A stretch of DNA of 64,000 nucleotides from Pseudomonas azadiae (lineage in GTDB: Bacteria > Pseudomonadota > Gammaproteobacteria > Pseudomonadales > Pseudomonadaceae), in the NCBI RefSeq assembly GCF_019145355.1, contig NZ_JAHSTY010000002.1, positions 1,984,001-2,048,000 of the forward strand, read 5' to 3'. The notes below the pieces were generated by a model. It searched no databases. It was given only the letters and a program-made list of their open reading frames with translations, and was not told where the DNA came from. This document shows positions 28,085 through 37,580 of this stretch, in pieces. Position numbers and translations under genes: made by a program. The first letter of the stretch is position 1. Each line of letters begins with the position of its first letter.

Positions 28085-30742
28085 TCAGGCAAGGCTTTTG
28101 CTGACCACTTCGAATACATCACTCGACAGCTCGCCTGATGCGAGGATGCGCTCCAGTTCCGCTTTCATCAGCGCCTGGCGCGCGCTGTCGTATTTACGCC
28201 AGCGGGTCAGCGGCGCCAATTGGCGCGAAGCAATCTGCGGGTTGAAGCCATTGAGCTGGATCACCAGGTCCGCCAGGAAGCGATAACCCGAACCGTCCGC
28301 CGCGTGGAAATTGATCAGGTTCTGCCCGGCAAACGCGCCAATCAAGGCACGTACCTTGTTCGGGTTCTTGAGCGTGAACGCCGGGTGTTCCATCAACGCC
28401 TTGACCCGCTCCAGCCCGCCCGGCAAGGGGCTGCCGGCCTGCACGCTGAACCATTGGTCCATGACCAGCGGGTTGTCCTTGAAGTTGTCGGCAAACACGG
28501 ACAGCGCCTGGGCCTTCTCGGTTTCGAACGGCGAGTTCACCAGCACCGCCAGCGCGGTCAGGCGCTCGGTCATGTTGTCGCTGGTGTCGAACTGGTCCAG
28601 CGTCGCCGCCAGTACTTCAGGCTTACCGCTGAGCATCAGGTACGACAGCGCGATGTTCTGCAACGCGCGACGGGCAAAATGCTCGGCCGCGGCCACATAC
28701 GGCGTTTGCTTGGACAGCTCGCGATTGGCCTGGTAACGCAGCCACAGCTCTTCATGCAGGTTGTCGGCCAGTTGCTTGCGCGCATATTCACGCGCGGCAT
28801 GGATGGCGTCGACATCCGCCACTTCGCTGATTTCCGTGAGATAAGCCTCGCCCGGCAACGACAGCATTTCCGCGACCATCGCCTGGTCCAGCGTCTCATC
28901 GCTCAATACACTGCGCAATGCGGCGATCAAGCGCTGATCCATGTGCAAAGCCTGGCCTTGTTGATGCTGGCCGATCAGCTCCTGCAACACTTGCACCGAC
29001 AACTGCTGGCCGGCATCCCAGCGGTTGAAGCCGTCGCTGTCATGCTGCATCAGGAACATCAACTGGTCACGGCTGTACGGAAAGCTCAGTTTCACCGGCG
29101 CCGAGAAACCGCGCAGCAGCGAAGGCAAAGGCTGTTCCGCGATATCCACGAAGGTGAACGTCTGCTCGGCCTCGGTCACCGAGATCACGCGCGACGTGGC
29201 GCCAGCCGCCGCTTCACCGGCCAGGCGCAAGGCGATACCCTCGCCCTTCGCGTCCAGCAAGCCCAGTTCCACCGGGATCACGAACGGCAGTTTTTCCACC
29301 TTGTCGGGGGTTTCCGGGCAGCTCTGGCGGAAGGTCAGGCTGTAGCTTTTCGCCGCTGCGTCAAACGACTCGCTCACCGTCAGGCGCGGCGTACCGGCCT
29401 GGCTGTACCAGCGCTTGAACTGAGTCAGGTCGGCGCCGTTGGCGTCTTCCATGGCCTTGATGAAGTCATCGCAAGTCACCGCCTGGCCATCATGGCGTTC
29501 GAAGTACAGGTCGCTGCCCTTGCGGAAGCCTTCGGCACCGAGCAAGGTGTGGATCATGCCGACTACTTCCGAGCCTTTTTCGTACACGGTCAGGGTGTAG
29601 AAATTGGAGATTTCGATAAAGCTGTCCGGGCGCACCGCGTGGGCCATCGGGCCGGCGTCTTCAGCGAACTGGTGGGTACGCAGGTAAGCCACGTCCTGGA
29701 TGCGCTTGACCGTGGCCGAGTTCATGTCGGCGGAAAAACCGGCATCACGGAACACGGTGAAGCCTTCCTTGAGCGACAACTGGAACCAGTCGCGGCAGGT
29801 CACGCGGTTGCCCGACCAGTTGTGGAAGTATTCGTGGGCAACGATCGCCTCGACCCGCTGGTGCGCGGCATCGGTGGCGGTTTCGGCGCGGGCCAGCACG
29901 GCGCTGGAGTTGAAGATATTCAGGCCCTTGTTTTCCATGGCGCCCATGTTGAAGTCATTGACCGCGACGATCATGAAGATGTCGAGGTCGTACTCGCGGC
30001 CGTAGGTTTCTTCGTCCCAGCGCATGGATTTTTTCAGGCTGGTCATGGCGTGCTGGCACTTGTCGATGTTTTCCGGCTCGACATAAATGCGCAGCGCCAC
30101 GGTGCGCTCGGTCATGGTGGTGAAGGTGTCTTCGACACACCACAGGTCACCGGCCACCAGGGCGAACAGGTACGCCGGTTTCTTGAATGGGTCTTCCCAG
30201 GTCGCCCAGTGGCGGCCGTCTTCACCGGGGCCGCTGGCGATCGGGTTACCGTTGGACAACAGGATCGGATAACGGTGTTGTTCGGCGATCACCGTGGTGG
30301 TGAAAATGCTCATCACGTCCGGACGGTCGAGGTAGTACGTGATCTTGCGGAAGCCTTCGGCCTCGCACTGGGTGCAGAACATGCTGCCGGACTTGTACAA
30401 GCCTTCCAGGGCGGTGTTGGTTTCCGGGTGGATCTTTACCGTGGTATCCAGGGTAAACGTCGCACTGTTGGGCTGCACGGTCAGATGACTGTCGGTCAAT
30501 TGATAGTCGTCCGCGCTCAGTGCCTGATCGGCGAGGCTCACGCTCAGCAGCTCAAGCTGCTGGCCGTCCAGCACCAGCGGCGGCAACCCTGCGCCGCGCT
30601 CGGGGTTGCGGCGCATCACCAGTTGCGCGTGGACCAGGCTGTGGTCCTCGAACAACTCGAAGGTCAGGTGCGTCTCGTCGATCAGGTAATCCGGCGCCTG
30701 ATAGTCCTTCAGGTAAATCATCTTCGGTTGTTCGGTGCGCAT
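28085..30742 (-). CDS. pepN: Aminopeptidase N (M1 family)
   Basis: 885 residues from the ATG at 30742, with AAGGA 8 bases upstream; a further in-frame ATG at 30817 runs into the next gene and is not supported. Substrate-anchoring GAMEN at about 267-271, zinc site HEYFHNW (H303, E304, H307) and E326 in KEGFTVFRD. Size and C-terminal helical domain match gamma-proteobacterial PepN. It is a cytosolic zinc metallo-exopeptidase acting in peptide turnover. It follows the DUF2797 gene by 13 bases and may be cotranscribed with it. Confidence 0.96.
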   Translation of the reverse strand: MRTEQPKMIYLKDYQAPDYLIDETHLTFELFEDHSLVHAQLVMRRNPERGAGLPPLVLDGQQLELLSVSLADQALSADDYQLTDSHLTVQPNSATFTLDTTVKIHPETNTALEGLYKSGSMFCTQCEAEGFRKITYYLDRPDVMSIFTTTVIAEQHRYPILLSNGNPIASGPGEDGRHWATWEDPFKKPAYLFALVAGDLWCVEDTFTTMTERTVALRIYVEPENIDKCQHAMTSLKKSMRWDEETYGREYDLDIFMIVAVNDFNMGAMENKGLNIFNSSAVLARAETATDAAHQRVEAIVAHEYFHNWSGNRVTCRDWFQLSLKEGFTVFRDAGFSADMNSATVKRIQDVAYLRTHQFAEDAGPMAHAVRPDSFIEISNFYTLTVYEKGSEVVGMIHTLLGAEGFRKGSDLYFERHDGQAVTCDDFIKAMEDANGADLTQFKRWYSQAGTPRLTVSESFDAAAKSYSLTFRQSCPETPDKVEKLPFVIPVELGLLDAKGEGIALRLAGEAAAGATSRVISVTEAEQTFTFVDIAEQPLPSLLRGFSAPVKLSFPYSRDQLMFLMQHDSDGFNRWDAGQQLSVQVLQELIGQHQQGQALHMDQRLIAALRSVLSDETLDQAMVAEMLSLPGEAYLTEISEVADVDAIHAAREYARKQLADNLHEELWLRYQANRELSKQTPYVAAAEHFARRALQNIALSYLMLSGKPEVLAATLDQFDTSDNMTERLTALAVLVNSPFETEKAQALSVFADNFKDNPLVMDQWFSVQAGSPLPGGLERVKALMEHPAFTLKNPNKVRALIGAFAGQNLINFHAADGSGYRFLADLVIQLNGFNPQIASRQLAPLTRWRKYDSARQALMKAELERILASGELSSDVFEVVSKSLA

Positions 30743-30755
30743 GGGTGGCATCCTT

Positions 30756-31586
30756 CTACTGATGCACGGCGAGCTGGTAGGCCGTGTACTTACGAATATT
30801 GATAACGCCGGTGTCAAAGATCAGGTATTGGCCCTTGATCCCCAGCAGCGTGCCTTCGGCAATCGGGTTCTTGTCCAGGTTGAAGCTGACGATCTTGGCC
30901 GGATACTGCACGACCGGGTAGCGGATTTCGATCGGCTCGATGTCGGCAATGGTTTGGATTGCCTGTATGCCGAAGCGTTCCTGCAGATTCAGCAGGCCCT
31001 CGGCGCACGAGGCAAACAGCTCGTCACGCACGTGCTTGAGGTCGACCGGTTGCGCATCGCCCTTGAGCAGCGCGCGCCAGTTGGTCTTGTCGGCGACCTG
31101 GCTGCGCAATACATCTTCAACGAATCCCGATTGCTGGCGAGTCGCCACGCGCATGATCGGCAGCGCCTGGCTTGCACCCTGGTCGAGCCAGCGCGTCGGC
31201 AACTGGGTGGCGCGGGTAATGCCGACCTTGATCCCCGACGAATTCGCCAGGTACACCACGTGGTCGGTCATGCAGAAATTCTCGCCCCAGCCTGGATCGC
31301 GGCAGGTGCCAGCCTCGTAATGGCAACGCTCGGGGCTCATGATGCACAGGTCGCACTGCGCCAGCTTGGTCATGCACAGGTAGCAATAACCCTGGCTGAA
31401 GCTGGTCTTGGTCTTGCGGCCGCAATGGCTGCAATGAATGGCACCGAGGTACTCCAGGCGCACGTGGGTACCGATCAACGGGTTGACCGGCACCTCGGTA
31501 TCGCCCAGGCGAAACGCGTATTGAACGGTCGGCTCACCGAGTTGCGCCGACATCTTGCTGACTGCACCACGACCGATCTCAATCAA
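30756..31586 (-). CDS. DUF2797 zinc-ribbon protein
   Basis: 276 residues if it starts at the TTG at 31586, which overlaps the yeaC stop (TTGA) and gives the expected start IEIGRGAVSKM; the ATG at 31553 would give 265 residues. The N-terminal half has many paired cysteines (CSHCGRKTKTSF, YCYLCMTKLAQCDLC, then CHYEAGTCRDPG), consistent with one or two zinc sites. The segment VVYLANSSGIKVGITR recalls GIY-YIG-like folds, an inference only. Function unknown. It is part of the coupled nadK-to-pepN gene run. Confidence 0.82.
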   Translation of the reverse strand: MIEIGRGAVSKMSAQLGEPTVQYAFRLGDTEVPVNPLIGTHVRLEYLGAIHCSHCGRKTKTSFSQGYCYLCMTKLAQCDLCIMSPERCHYEAGTCRDPGWGENFCMTDHVVYLANSSGIKVGITRATQLPTRWLDQGASQALPIMRVATRQQSGFVEDVLRSQVADKTNWRALLKGDAQPVDLKHVRDELFASCAEGLLNLQERFGIQAIQTIADIEPIEIRYPVVQYPAKIVSFNLDKNPIAEGTLLGIKGQYLIFDTGVINIRKYTAYQLAVHQ

Positions 31587-31843
31587 TGGATCGCATCCGA
31601 CTTGAACAGGATGTTCGGCACGGTGGTCGATTTCGACTGGCATTCCTGCGGGCCCATGTAGCCGGTACGCTGCTCTTCCGGCAGGTTCTGCAGTTCCCAG
31701 GCGATCATCGCCTGCAACGACAGTTCGCGCTGCTCGGCGGTGAGCTTGCGGCCATCGGACCACTTGCCGATTTCCACGGCGAGCTTGAGGCTCTCGTAGA
31801 TGTCCGGCGTGATGTTTTCGATCATTTCAGCAAAAGAGGACAT
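31583..31843 (-). CDS. yeaC: YeaC-family (DUF1315) small protein
   Basis: 86 residues from the ATG at 31843 (MSSFAEMIENITPDIYE), with AAGAGCC upstream. The DUF1315 signature is clear: RKLTAEQRELSLQAMIAWE and RTGYMG. Function unknown; the family is small, cytoplasmic and common in gamma-proteobacteria. It follows the rhomboid gene by 11 bases and overlaps the DUF2797 start. Confidence 0.88.
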   Translation of the reverse strand: MSSFAEMIENITPDIYESLKLAVEIGKWSDGRKLTAEQRELSLQAMIAWELQNLPEEQRTGYMGPQECQSKSTTVPNILFKSDAIH

Positions 31844-31854
31844 TTGGCTCTTCC

Positions 31855-32727
31855 TTAATAAATAGGCGTTTTGCGGCGGTTGTAGAGCCCGCCCAGCAAC
31901 CCGGTCAGGCAACCGATAGCCAGGCCGCCGACGTGGGCTGCGTTGGCGATTTCGCCGAAGCCGATCATCGAAACCAGACCCGACAGGCACAGCACCAGCC
32001 ACACCAGCATCATCACCAACACCCCGCGAGGCAGGCGATAAGCCGGGTTGGGCGACAATAATTGAAAGATCCAGCAATGCCCGAGCAGGCCATACAACAC
32101 ACCGGACAAGCCGCCGAACAGGCCAGGACCACCAAAGGCGTATTGAGCGTAGTTAGACACCAGGCTGAACAACAGGGTCAAGCCGAGCAGGTTGATACCA
32201 CCCTGGCGCGCTTCGATGCGGCGGCCCAGCTCCCAGTACCACATGCCGTTCATGGCCAGGTGCAGGATGCCGAAGTGGATCAGCATCGGCGTGACCAGCC
32301 GCCACCATTGGCCCGAAGCCAGTGTCTCGGCCAGCGGGGTGAACTGGATGTACTCACCGAGGATGCGAAACGGCAGGAAGGTCAGCCAGCTCATGGCTTG
32401 CAGGTTTTCGCCAAGCAACGTCACCGCGCCGACGATGAGGCTCGCCAGCAGCACCAACGCCGTAATTGGACTATGGCGCAGTTGCTGGATGAATCCCGGT
32501 CGCTGGATCGGCGCCTGATCGGGAATGTCCAACTGCTGGTCCGGGTCACCGGCGGGGAACCGCTGATACAACACGCGCACGTCGTCGCTGATGCTTTGCG
32601 GCACCCACAATACCTGCTCGCCGGCTTCCTCGCTGACGCGATGGGGCACTTGCATGCGTTGCAGCAGCTTGACGAAACCGCCCAGGTCGACGCTCAAAGG
32701 CAAGCGCAATACGGCCACGGTACTCAT
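31855..32727 (-). CDS. glpG: Rhomboid-family intramembrane serine protease (GlpG type)
   Basis: 290 residues. An N-terminal cytoplasmic domain (1-80) precedes about six membrane helices. Catalytic pair: S208 in GGLSGVLYG and H265 in ANAAHVGGLAIG; the oxyanion-side HxxxN is H156-N160 in LHLAMNGMWYWELG. It cleaves membrane-helix substrates within the inner membrane. Its ATG overlaps the stop of the upstream phosphatase (ATGA), and YeaC follows. Confidence 0.93.
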   Translation of the reverse strand: MSTVAVLRLPLSVDLGGFVKLLQRMQVPHRVSEEAGEQVLWVPQSISDDVRVLYQRFPAGDPDQQLDIPDQAPIQRPGFIQQLRHSPITALVLLASLIVGAVTLLGENLQAMSWLTFLPFRILGEYIQFTPLAETLASGQWWRLVTPMLIHFGILHLAMNGMWYWELGRRIEARQGGINLLGLTLLFSLVSNYAQYAFGGPGLFGGLSGVLYGLLGHCWIFQLLSPNPAYRLPRGVLVMMLVWLVLCLSGLVSMIGFGEIANAAHVGGLAIGCLTGLLGGLYNRRKTPIY

Positions 32728-33695
32728 TCAGTCACCTCGGGCCGTTCAACGTCGACCCATACGAATTTACGCGGGTCCAATTGGGTTTCCTGGTCCAGGC
32801 GATACGCCACCAGCTTGCCGTACAGCACCGCGCTGTAGTCCAGGCAGGCCAGGTTCGGGCGGATCGGCGCCGGCGTGCCGCTGCGCCAGTAGTGCCCGAC
32901 GAACAACAGGGGCTCGTCGACGCCATAGCGCAGCAGGGAATTCTTTTGTACGGAGGACAGCGGCGTACGCGCCACCGGTTCCGGCAGTGCGTCGGGCTGG
33001 AACACGATGTCGCCGTAGGTTTTCGGGTCGTCTTCCCAGAACTTGGTGCGGAAGAACGAACGCGTGAGCCCGTCGCCACCGGTCAGCGTGAGGCCGTCGG
33101 GCAGGCGCATGTCGGTGCCGCGCAGCAGGCGGTCGAACGCGTTGCAGGCGAAACTGCCCGGCACGGCGGCGGCCTGCAGGAAGTGCGGGTCGATGCAGCC
33201 GTCCGGATAGGTCGCGCGCAGCGGCTCGATGACGCCCTGGTCCCAACAGGCATGCACCACGCGAAAGCGCCCGGCATCGACGAACAGCGGCATGTCGTAG
33301 AACCAGTCCAGGAAGTCGCGCCAGTCCGCCGGATGCTGCTCGAACTGGGTCAGGGTTTCCTGGATCAGGCGCGCATGCCGTGGGGTGTGCTCGCGCACGA
33401 ACTGCCGGCCACTGCCGGGCGGCGCCTGGGTGGTCCAGCCCAGCGCATTGAACTCATGGTTGCCCATGATGCACAGCGCCTGGCCGGCCTCGGTCATGTC
33501 GTGGACGATGTGCAGCGCCTCACGGATACGCGGGCCACGGTCGATGATATCGCCGAGGAACACCGCCATGCGTGACGGATGACGCCAGGTGCCGCCCTGC
33601 TTGTGGTAGCCCAACAGGTCGAGCAAGTGCTCGAGGGTATGGGCGCAACCGTGCACGTCACCAATCAGGTCGTAGCTACGCGCGGGATCGAGCAT
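32724..33695 (-). CDS. Metallophosphoesterase, serine/threonine-phosphatase/Ap4A-hydrolase-like
   Basis: 323 residues from the ATG at 33695, overlapping the nadK stop (ATGA). Metallophosphoesterase motifs in order: GDVHG (D-x-H), GDIIDRGP (GDxxDRG) and GNHE; later histidines complete the two-metal site (…VVHACW, LFVGHYW). It is in the PPP/ApaH-like group; the natural substrate (phosphoprotein, nucleotide or other) cannot be told. Coupled to nadK upstream and to the rhomboid gene downstream. Confidence 0.88.
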   Translation of the reverse strand: MLDPARSYDLIGDVHGCAHTLEHLLDLLGYHKQGGTWRHPSRMAVFLGDIIDRGPRIREALHIVHDMTEAGQALCIMGNHEFNALGWTTQAPPGSGRQFVREHTPRHARLIQETLTQFEQHPADWRDFLDWFYDMPLFVDAGRFRVVHACWDQGVIEPLRATYPDGCIDPHFLQAAAVPGSFACNAFDRLLRGTDMRLPDGLTLTGGDGLTRSFFRTKFWEDDPKTYGDIVFQPDALPEPVARTPLSSVQKNSLLRYGVDEPLLFVGHYWRSGTPAPIRPNLACLDYSAVLYGKLVAYRLDQETQLDPRKFVWVDVERPEVTE

Positions 33696-34585
33696 CAGTC
33701 GCCTCCACCCCCCAAGCGGCTGCCCCAGCCAAGCTTGGTGCGGCACACTTCGTAGTAATTGTGATCCAGCGGGTGGATCAGCCGCAGTTTCTGCGCTTTT
33801 TTGCTCACGGTGATGGTGTCACCGGGCGCACAGGTGAAATGGTTCTGCCCGTCGCAGGAGACTTGCGGGTAAATCTGCATGTCTTTGGACACCACTATCT
33901 TCAGCTCGCTATTGCCATCGACCACAATGGGCCTGCTGGACAACATATGGGGATACATCGGCACGATCACAATGGCATCCAGCTTGGGATGCATGATCGG
34001 GCCGCCCGCCGACAGCGCGTAGGCCGTGGAGCCGGTCGGCGTGGCGACGATCAGGCCGTCGGCCTTCTGGCTGCACACGAACTGGCCGTCTATATACAGT
34101 TCGAATTCGATCATCCGCGTCGACTTGCCGGGGTGCAGCACCACATCGTTCAGGGCGTCGCCCTGGCCGATGGCCTCGCCGTGGCGGCGCACTTCGGCCT
34201 GCAGCAGGAAGCGATTTTCCACCAGGTAATGGCCGTCGAGTACCTTGGCCACTTCGACTTCCAGCTCATCGGGGCGGATATCGGTCAGGAACCCCAGGCT
34301 GCCGCGGTTAATCCCCAGCACCGGCACGTTGTGCCGCGCCAGGGCGCGGGCGGCGCCCAGCAGGCTGCCATCGCCACCGACCACGATGACCATGTCGCAG
34401 ACTTCGCCGAGCATCTTGCGCGACGAGGTCTGCAGGCCATGGCCCGGCAGGATTTCAGCGATGGTGTCTTCGAGGATCACGTGCAGGTGGCGTTCCAGCA
34501 GGAATTTTTTCAGCCGGCGGACGGTGTCCAGTACCTGGGTACTGCCCAGGCGACCGATGATGCCGATATTGCGAAATTGCTCCAT
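33695..34585 (-). CDS. nadK: NAD kinase
   Basis: 296 residues. The catalytic GGDG motif is at 70-73 (VVGGDGSLLG), with the NAD-binding NRGSLGFLTD and TPTGSTAYALSAGGP blocks. It phosphorylates NAD to NADP with ATP in the cytosol. First gene of the coupled run nadK-phosphatase-rhomboid-yeaC-DUF2797. GGGAGCCCC lies just before the ATG. Divergent from the DUF1853 gene; their shared promoter region is about 140 bases. Confidence 0.96.
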   Translation of the reverse strand: MEQFRNIGIIGRLGSTQVLDTVRRLKKFLLERHLHVILEDTIAEILPGHGLQTSSRKMLGEVCDMVIVVGGDGSLLGAARALARHNVPVLGINRGSLGFLTDIRPDELEVEVAKVLDGHYLVENRFLLQAEVRRHGEAIGQGDALNDVVLHPGKSTRMIEFELYIDGQFVCSQKADGLIVATPTGSTAYALSAGGPIMHPKLDAIVIVPMYPHMLSSRPIVVDGNSELKIVVSKDMQIYPQVSCDGQNHFTCAPGDTITVSKKAQKLRLIHPLDHNYYEVCRTKLGWGSRLGGGGD

Positions 34586-34728
34586 GGGGCTCCCGCGGGA
34601 TTGGGGTGTGGCAAAAAGAACGATTATGGGCGAAAGGCCGCGTCAGGCAAAATCCTTTGTCGCCATGAACCCTTGATGACAACGGTTCTCAGCCACCTTT
34701 GCTGAATTTAAAAGGCTATGCTCGGACC

Positions 34729-35676
34729 ATGACTGTGTTCCCGGATCTGCACAACCTGCCCCGTCAACTGCGCCACCCCGAAGTGCGCGACCTGGCGTGG
34801 GTGATGCTCGCGCCACCGATGCTGGCGCAGACGCCTTGGCCGCAACGCCACCCGCTGGCCGGCAGCGATTGGGTGCAGGCGCCGCATGCGCTCGAACAAT
34901 GGCTGCGCCAACTTGACCAGGACAGCAGCGCCTTGCAGCAGTGGCTGAGCCTGGCCCGCACCCGTCGCCTGGGCCTGTATTACGAACGCCTGTGGCAGTT
35001 TGCCGTGCAGCACGCACCGGGCGTGGAATTGTTGGCCGCCAACCTGCCGATACGCCGCGCCGGGCATACCCTCGGCGAACTGGACATGGTGCTGCGCGAC
35101 CGCGACGGCGTGCATCACCTGGAACTGGCGATCAAACTCTACCTGGGCCCCCAGGACGGCAACGGCCAGGACACGGCGCAGTGGCTCGGGCCGGGTTGCC
35201 ATGACCGGCTGGACCGCAAGCTCGCGCACCTGGCCCAGCATCAGTTGCCGATTTCAGCGCGAGCGGAAAGCCGTGAGGCGTTGGCCGCGCTGGATATCCA
35301 ACAGTTCGATGCGCATTTGTGGCTGGGCGGGTATTTGCTCTATCCCTGGCCCGGCGAAGCCCAGGCGCCTGCGGGCGCTCACCCGCAGCACTTGCGCGGG
35401 CGTTGGTTGCACCAGCGCGATTGGCCGCAATTTGTCAGCACGCGCCCGCCCGGTCGCTGGCAACCCCTGCCCCGGCATGCCTGGCTGGCACCGGCGCATT
35501 ACCCGGCGAGCGAGGTGTGGAGCGAGGAGCAGATGCAGGGTTGGCTGGCCGACCTGGATCCGATGGCCCCGGCGCAGTTGTTGGTGCGGATGGTTCAGGT
35601 CGGTGAGGAATGGGAAGAGGCCGAGCGGTTGTTTCTGGTGGCGGACCTTTGGCCGAATGTGCCGGGGGCGGGCTGA
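34729..35676 (+). CDS. DUF1853 family protein
   Basis: 315 residues from the ATG at 34729 ([24 protein letters not shown]). The DUF1853 signature is seen: [28 protein letters not shown] and [12 protein letters not shown]; this E-x-D…E-x-K arrangement resembles a PD-(D/E)XK nuclease-type core, an inference. Function unknown. Divergent from nadK. The ribosome site is weak (CTCGGA), and a TTG 30 bases upstream is in frame. Confidence 0.85.
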   Translation: MTVFPDLHNLPRQLRHPEVRDLAWVMLAPPMLAQTPWPQRHPLAGSDWVQAPHALEQWLRQLDQDSSALQQWLSLARTRRLGLYYERLWQFAVQHAPGVELLAANLPIRRAGHTLGELDMVLRDRDGVHHLELAIKLYLGPQDGNGQDTAQWLGPGCHDRLDRKLAHLAQHQLPISARAESREALAALDIQQFDAHLWLGGYLLYPWPGEAQAPAGAHPQHLRGRWLHQRDWPQFVSTRPPGRWQPLPRHAWLAPAHYPASEVWSEEQMQGWLADLDPMAPAQLLVRMVQVGEEWEEAERLFLVADLWPNVPGAG

Positions 35677-35701
35677 CAGGTTTGTGGTGCAGTGGAGGGC
35701 C

Positions 35702-35770
35702 TCATCGCAGGCAAGCCAGCTCCCACAGGGGGAATGCATTTCAATGTGGGAGCTGGCTTGCCTGCGATGA
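35702..35770. repeat. REP-like inverted repeat (GTGGGAGCTGGCTTGCC type)
   Basis: Arms 35702-35727 and 35745-35770 are 26-bp perfect reverse complements with a 17-base centre. It lies between convergent genes. Confidence 0.9.
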
Positions 35771-35784
35771 CAACGGTCCAGGCG

Positions 35785-36516
35785 CTACATACTGTCAATA
35801 TGCCGATAATCCAACTGCAACCCAACCGCCAGGTCCTGCGCCCTTCCCAACCTGATCGGCCCACGCTCGATATCCACCAGCAACCCCGGACACTCCAGCA
35901 CGGGTAATGCAGCCACATCCTTGAGCCGCCCATCGGTAATCACCAGCAACCGCTGCTGCTCGGCCGGATAGCGCTTGCGCCGCGCCGCCAGCCATTGCCC
36001 GGCCTCAGCCAGTGCCGCCAGCAACGGCGTGCCGCCGCCCGCGCCCAATTGCTCCAGCCAGCCCGCCAGGCTCTTCGCCGCCTTCACTCCTTGCACCTGC
36101 CATTTGGGCGACGGCCCGCTCGCCGTCAATAACGCCATGCGTGCCCGTTGGCGATAAGCGTCATCAAACAGCTGGGCGAGCAGACCCTTGGCGTCAGTGA
36201 GCGCACGATGCCGGCGGGTGGACGCCGACGCATCGACAATCACCAGCCACAATTCATGGGCCGAACGGCTGCGCAGGTGAAACCGCAGGTCCTCACGGGA
36301 ATGCGGCCGACCGCCGAGCAAAGTGCCCGGCCAATTGATCGAGCCCTGCTGCGCGCTGCGCGCCTTGCCCTGCCTGCCGCCGTCCAGTCGCCCCGCCTTG
36401 GGCCGGGCATCCGCCCCCGTGTCAGGCCGGGGGCGGATGCCTAGGGCTTTTTTGGCCAGCTCGGCACGTCGCGACGAGCGCCCATGGGCAAGGCCGCTGC
36501 GGGCATGTCGCCCCAC
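35785..36516 (-). CDS. VWA-domain chelatase subunit (ChlD/CobT-like)
   Basis: 243 residues if it starts at the ATG at 36516, which overlaps the upstream ATPase gene by 76 bases. Basic, low-complexity N-terminal ~85 residues, then a von Willebrand A domain with MIDAS DASAS (95-99) and later metal-site regions (ALLTASGPS, LLVITDGRL). With the adjacent AAA+ subunit it forms the motor/adaptor part of an Mg/Co chelatase; next to cobN it is expected to serve aerobic cobalt insertion. Only the VWA half of a typical BchD is present. The exact start is uncertain. Confidence 0.85.
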   Translation of the reverse strand: MGRHARSGLAHGRSSRRAELAKKALGIRPRPDTGADARPKAGRLDGGRQGKARSAQQGSINWPGTLLGGRPHSREDLRFHLRSRSAHELWLVIVDASASTRRHRALTDAKGLLAQLFDDAYRQRARMALLTASGPSPKWQVQGVKAAKSLAGWLEQLGAGGGTPLLAALAEAGQWLAARRKRYPAEQQRLLVITDGRLKDVAALPVLECPGLLVDIERGPIRLGRAQDLAVGLQLDYRHIDSM

Positions 36517-37439
36517 TGGCCCTGGCCCGGCGAGGTGCCGGAGGATTCAGGCGACTGCCCTTCGCTCGGCGGGCTGGCCGGGGGCGTTTGCGCCTGACGA
36601 CGATGGCGCAGGGCAAATTCGGCAACCGCTTCGATGTCTTCCTCGGCGATCGCGCTGGCGCCGCGCCAAGCCGCATGGGCCCTGGCGCCGCGCAGCCAGA
36701 CCAGGTCCGCGCGCAGCCCGTCGACACCGGCGGCGAAACACCGTTCGGTGATCTGCGCCAGCGCCTGGTCATCCAGTTCGATACGCTCCAGCCGCGCCCG
36801 CGCCTGGGTGCAACGTTCGCGCAGGGCGCCCTGTTGCTCGGCCCACTGGGCGCAGAACGCCGCCGGGTCGCTGTCGAAGTCCAGGCGACGACGGATGATC
36901 TGCCCGCGCTCGGCCGGCAAGGTCTGCCCGCTCAGCGCCACGTTGAAACCAAAGCGGTCGAGCAGTTGCGGGCGCAATTCGCCCTCTTCCGGGTTCATCG
37001 TACCGATCAACACGAAGCGCGCCGAATGACGATGGGAAATGCCGTCGCGCTCAATCAGGTTGGTGCCGCTGGCGGCTACATCGAGCAGCAGGTCCACCAG
37101 GTGATCGGGCAGCAAGTTGACCTCATCGACGTAGAGTACGCCGCCATCAGCCTTGGCCAGCACACCCGGGGAAAACTGCGCGCGGCCTTCGCCGAGCGCG
37201 GCGTCCAGGTCCAAGGTGCCGACAAGGCGCTCTTCGGTGGCACCCAACGGCAGCGTGACGAACTGGCCGCTGGCCAACAGGTCGGCCAAACCACGCGCCA
37301 GGGTCGACTTGGCCATGCCACGGGGACCTTCGATCAATACGCCGCCGATCTTCGGGTCGATGGCGGTCAGGCACAGCGCCAGTTTCAAATCGTCGGCGCC
37401 GACCACGGCGGACAGCGGGAAATGGGGAGTATCAGTCAT
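36441..37439 (-). CDS. AAA+ ATPase chelatase subunit (ChlI/BchI-like)
   Basis: 332 residues. Walker A GPRGMAKS (38-45), Walker B VLYVDEVNLL (101-110), sensor segment RFVLIGTMNPEEGELRPQLLDRFG: the classic magnesium-chelatase I signature. C-terminal ~50 residues are Pro/Gly/Ser-rich. It drives metal insertion together with the VWA protein and CobN; in this cobalamin cluster the metal is probably cobalt. Third gene after the riboswitch (cobW-cobN-chlI-chlD), separated from cobN by a palindromic repeat. Confidence 0.92.
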   Translation of the reverse strand: MTDTPHFPLSAVVGADDLKLALCLTAIDPKIGGVLIEGPRGMAKSTLARGLADLLASGQFVTLPLGATEERLVGTLDLDAALGEGRAQFSPGVLAKADGGVLYVDEVNLLPDHLVDLLLDVAASGTNLIERDGISHRHSARFVLIGTMNPEEGELRPQLLDRFGFNVALSGQTLPAERGQIIRRRLDFDSDPAAFCAQWAEQQGALRERCTQARARLERIELDDQALAQITERCFAAGVDGLRADLVWLRGARAHAAWRGASAIAEEDIEAVAEFALRHRRQAQTPPASPPSEGQSPESSGTSPGQGQWGDMPAAALPMGARRDVPSWPKKP

Positions 37440-37456
37440 GCGAATCCTCGGTCATG

Positions 37457-37564
37457 GATCGTTCCCACGCTCCCGCGTGGGAACGCCTCAGTGGACGCTC
37501 TGCGTCCGCTTTTGTGACGCCGAGCGTCACGGGCTGCATTCCCACGCGGAGCGTGGGAACGATC
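37457..37564. repeat. Palindromic repeat (GATCGTTCCCACGC type) inside the cobN-chlI gap
   Basis: GATCGTTCCCACGCT (37457-37471) is inverted at 37550-37564, and inner hairpins lie between (for example GTGACGC / GCGTCAC, 37514-37530). This is a repeat type seen across fluorescent pseudomonads. It sits within an operon and could affect mRNA stability. Confidence 0.8.
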
Positions 37565-37580
37565 AGTCAGGCGCGGCATC

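Noticed and set aside
28220..30802. Plus-strand frame of 860 codons across pepN
   Set aside because: Antisense shadow of PepN, which has its full GAMEN and HExxH motifs.
37457..37564. Possible CRISPR-like or small RNA element between chlI and cobN
   Set aside because: It is a single palindromic unit with nested hairpins, not a regular repeat-spacer array.
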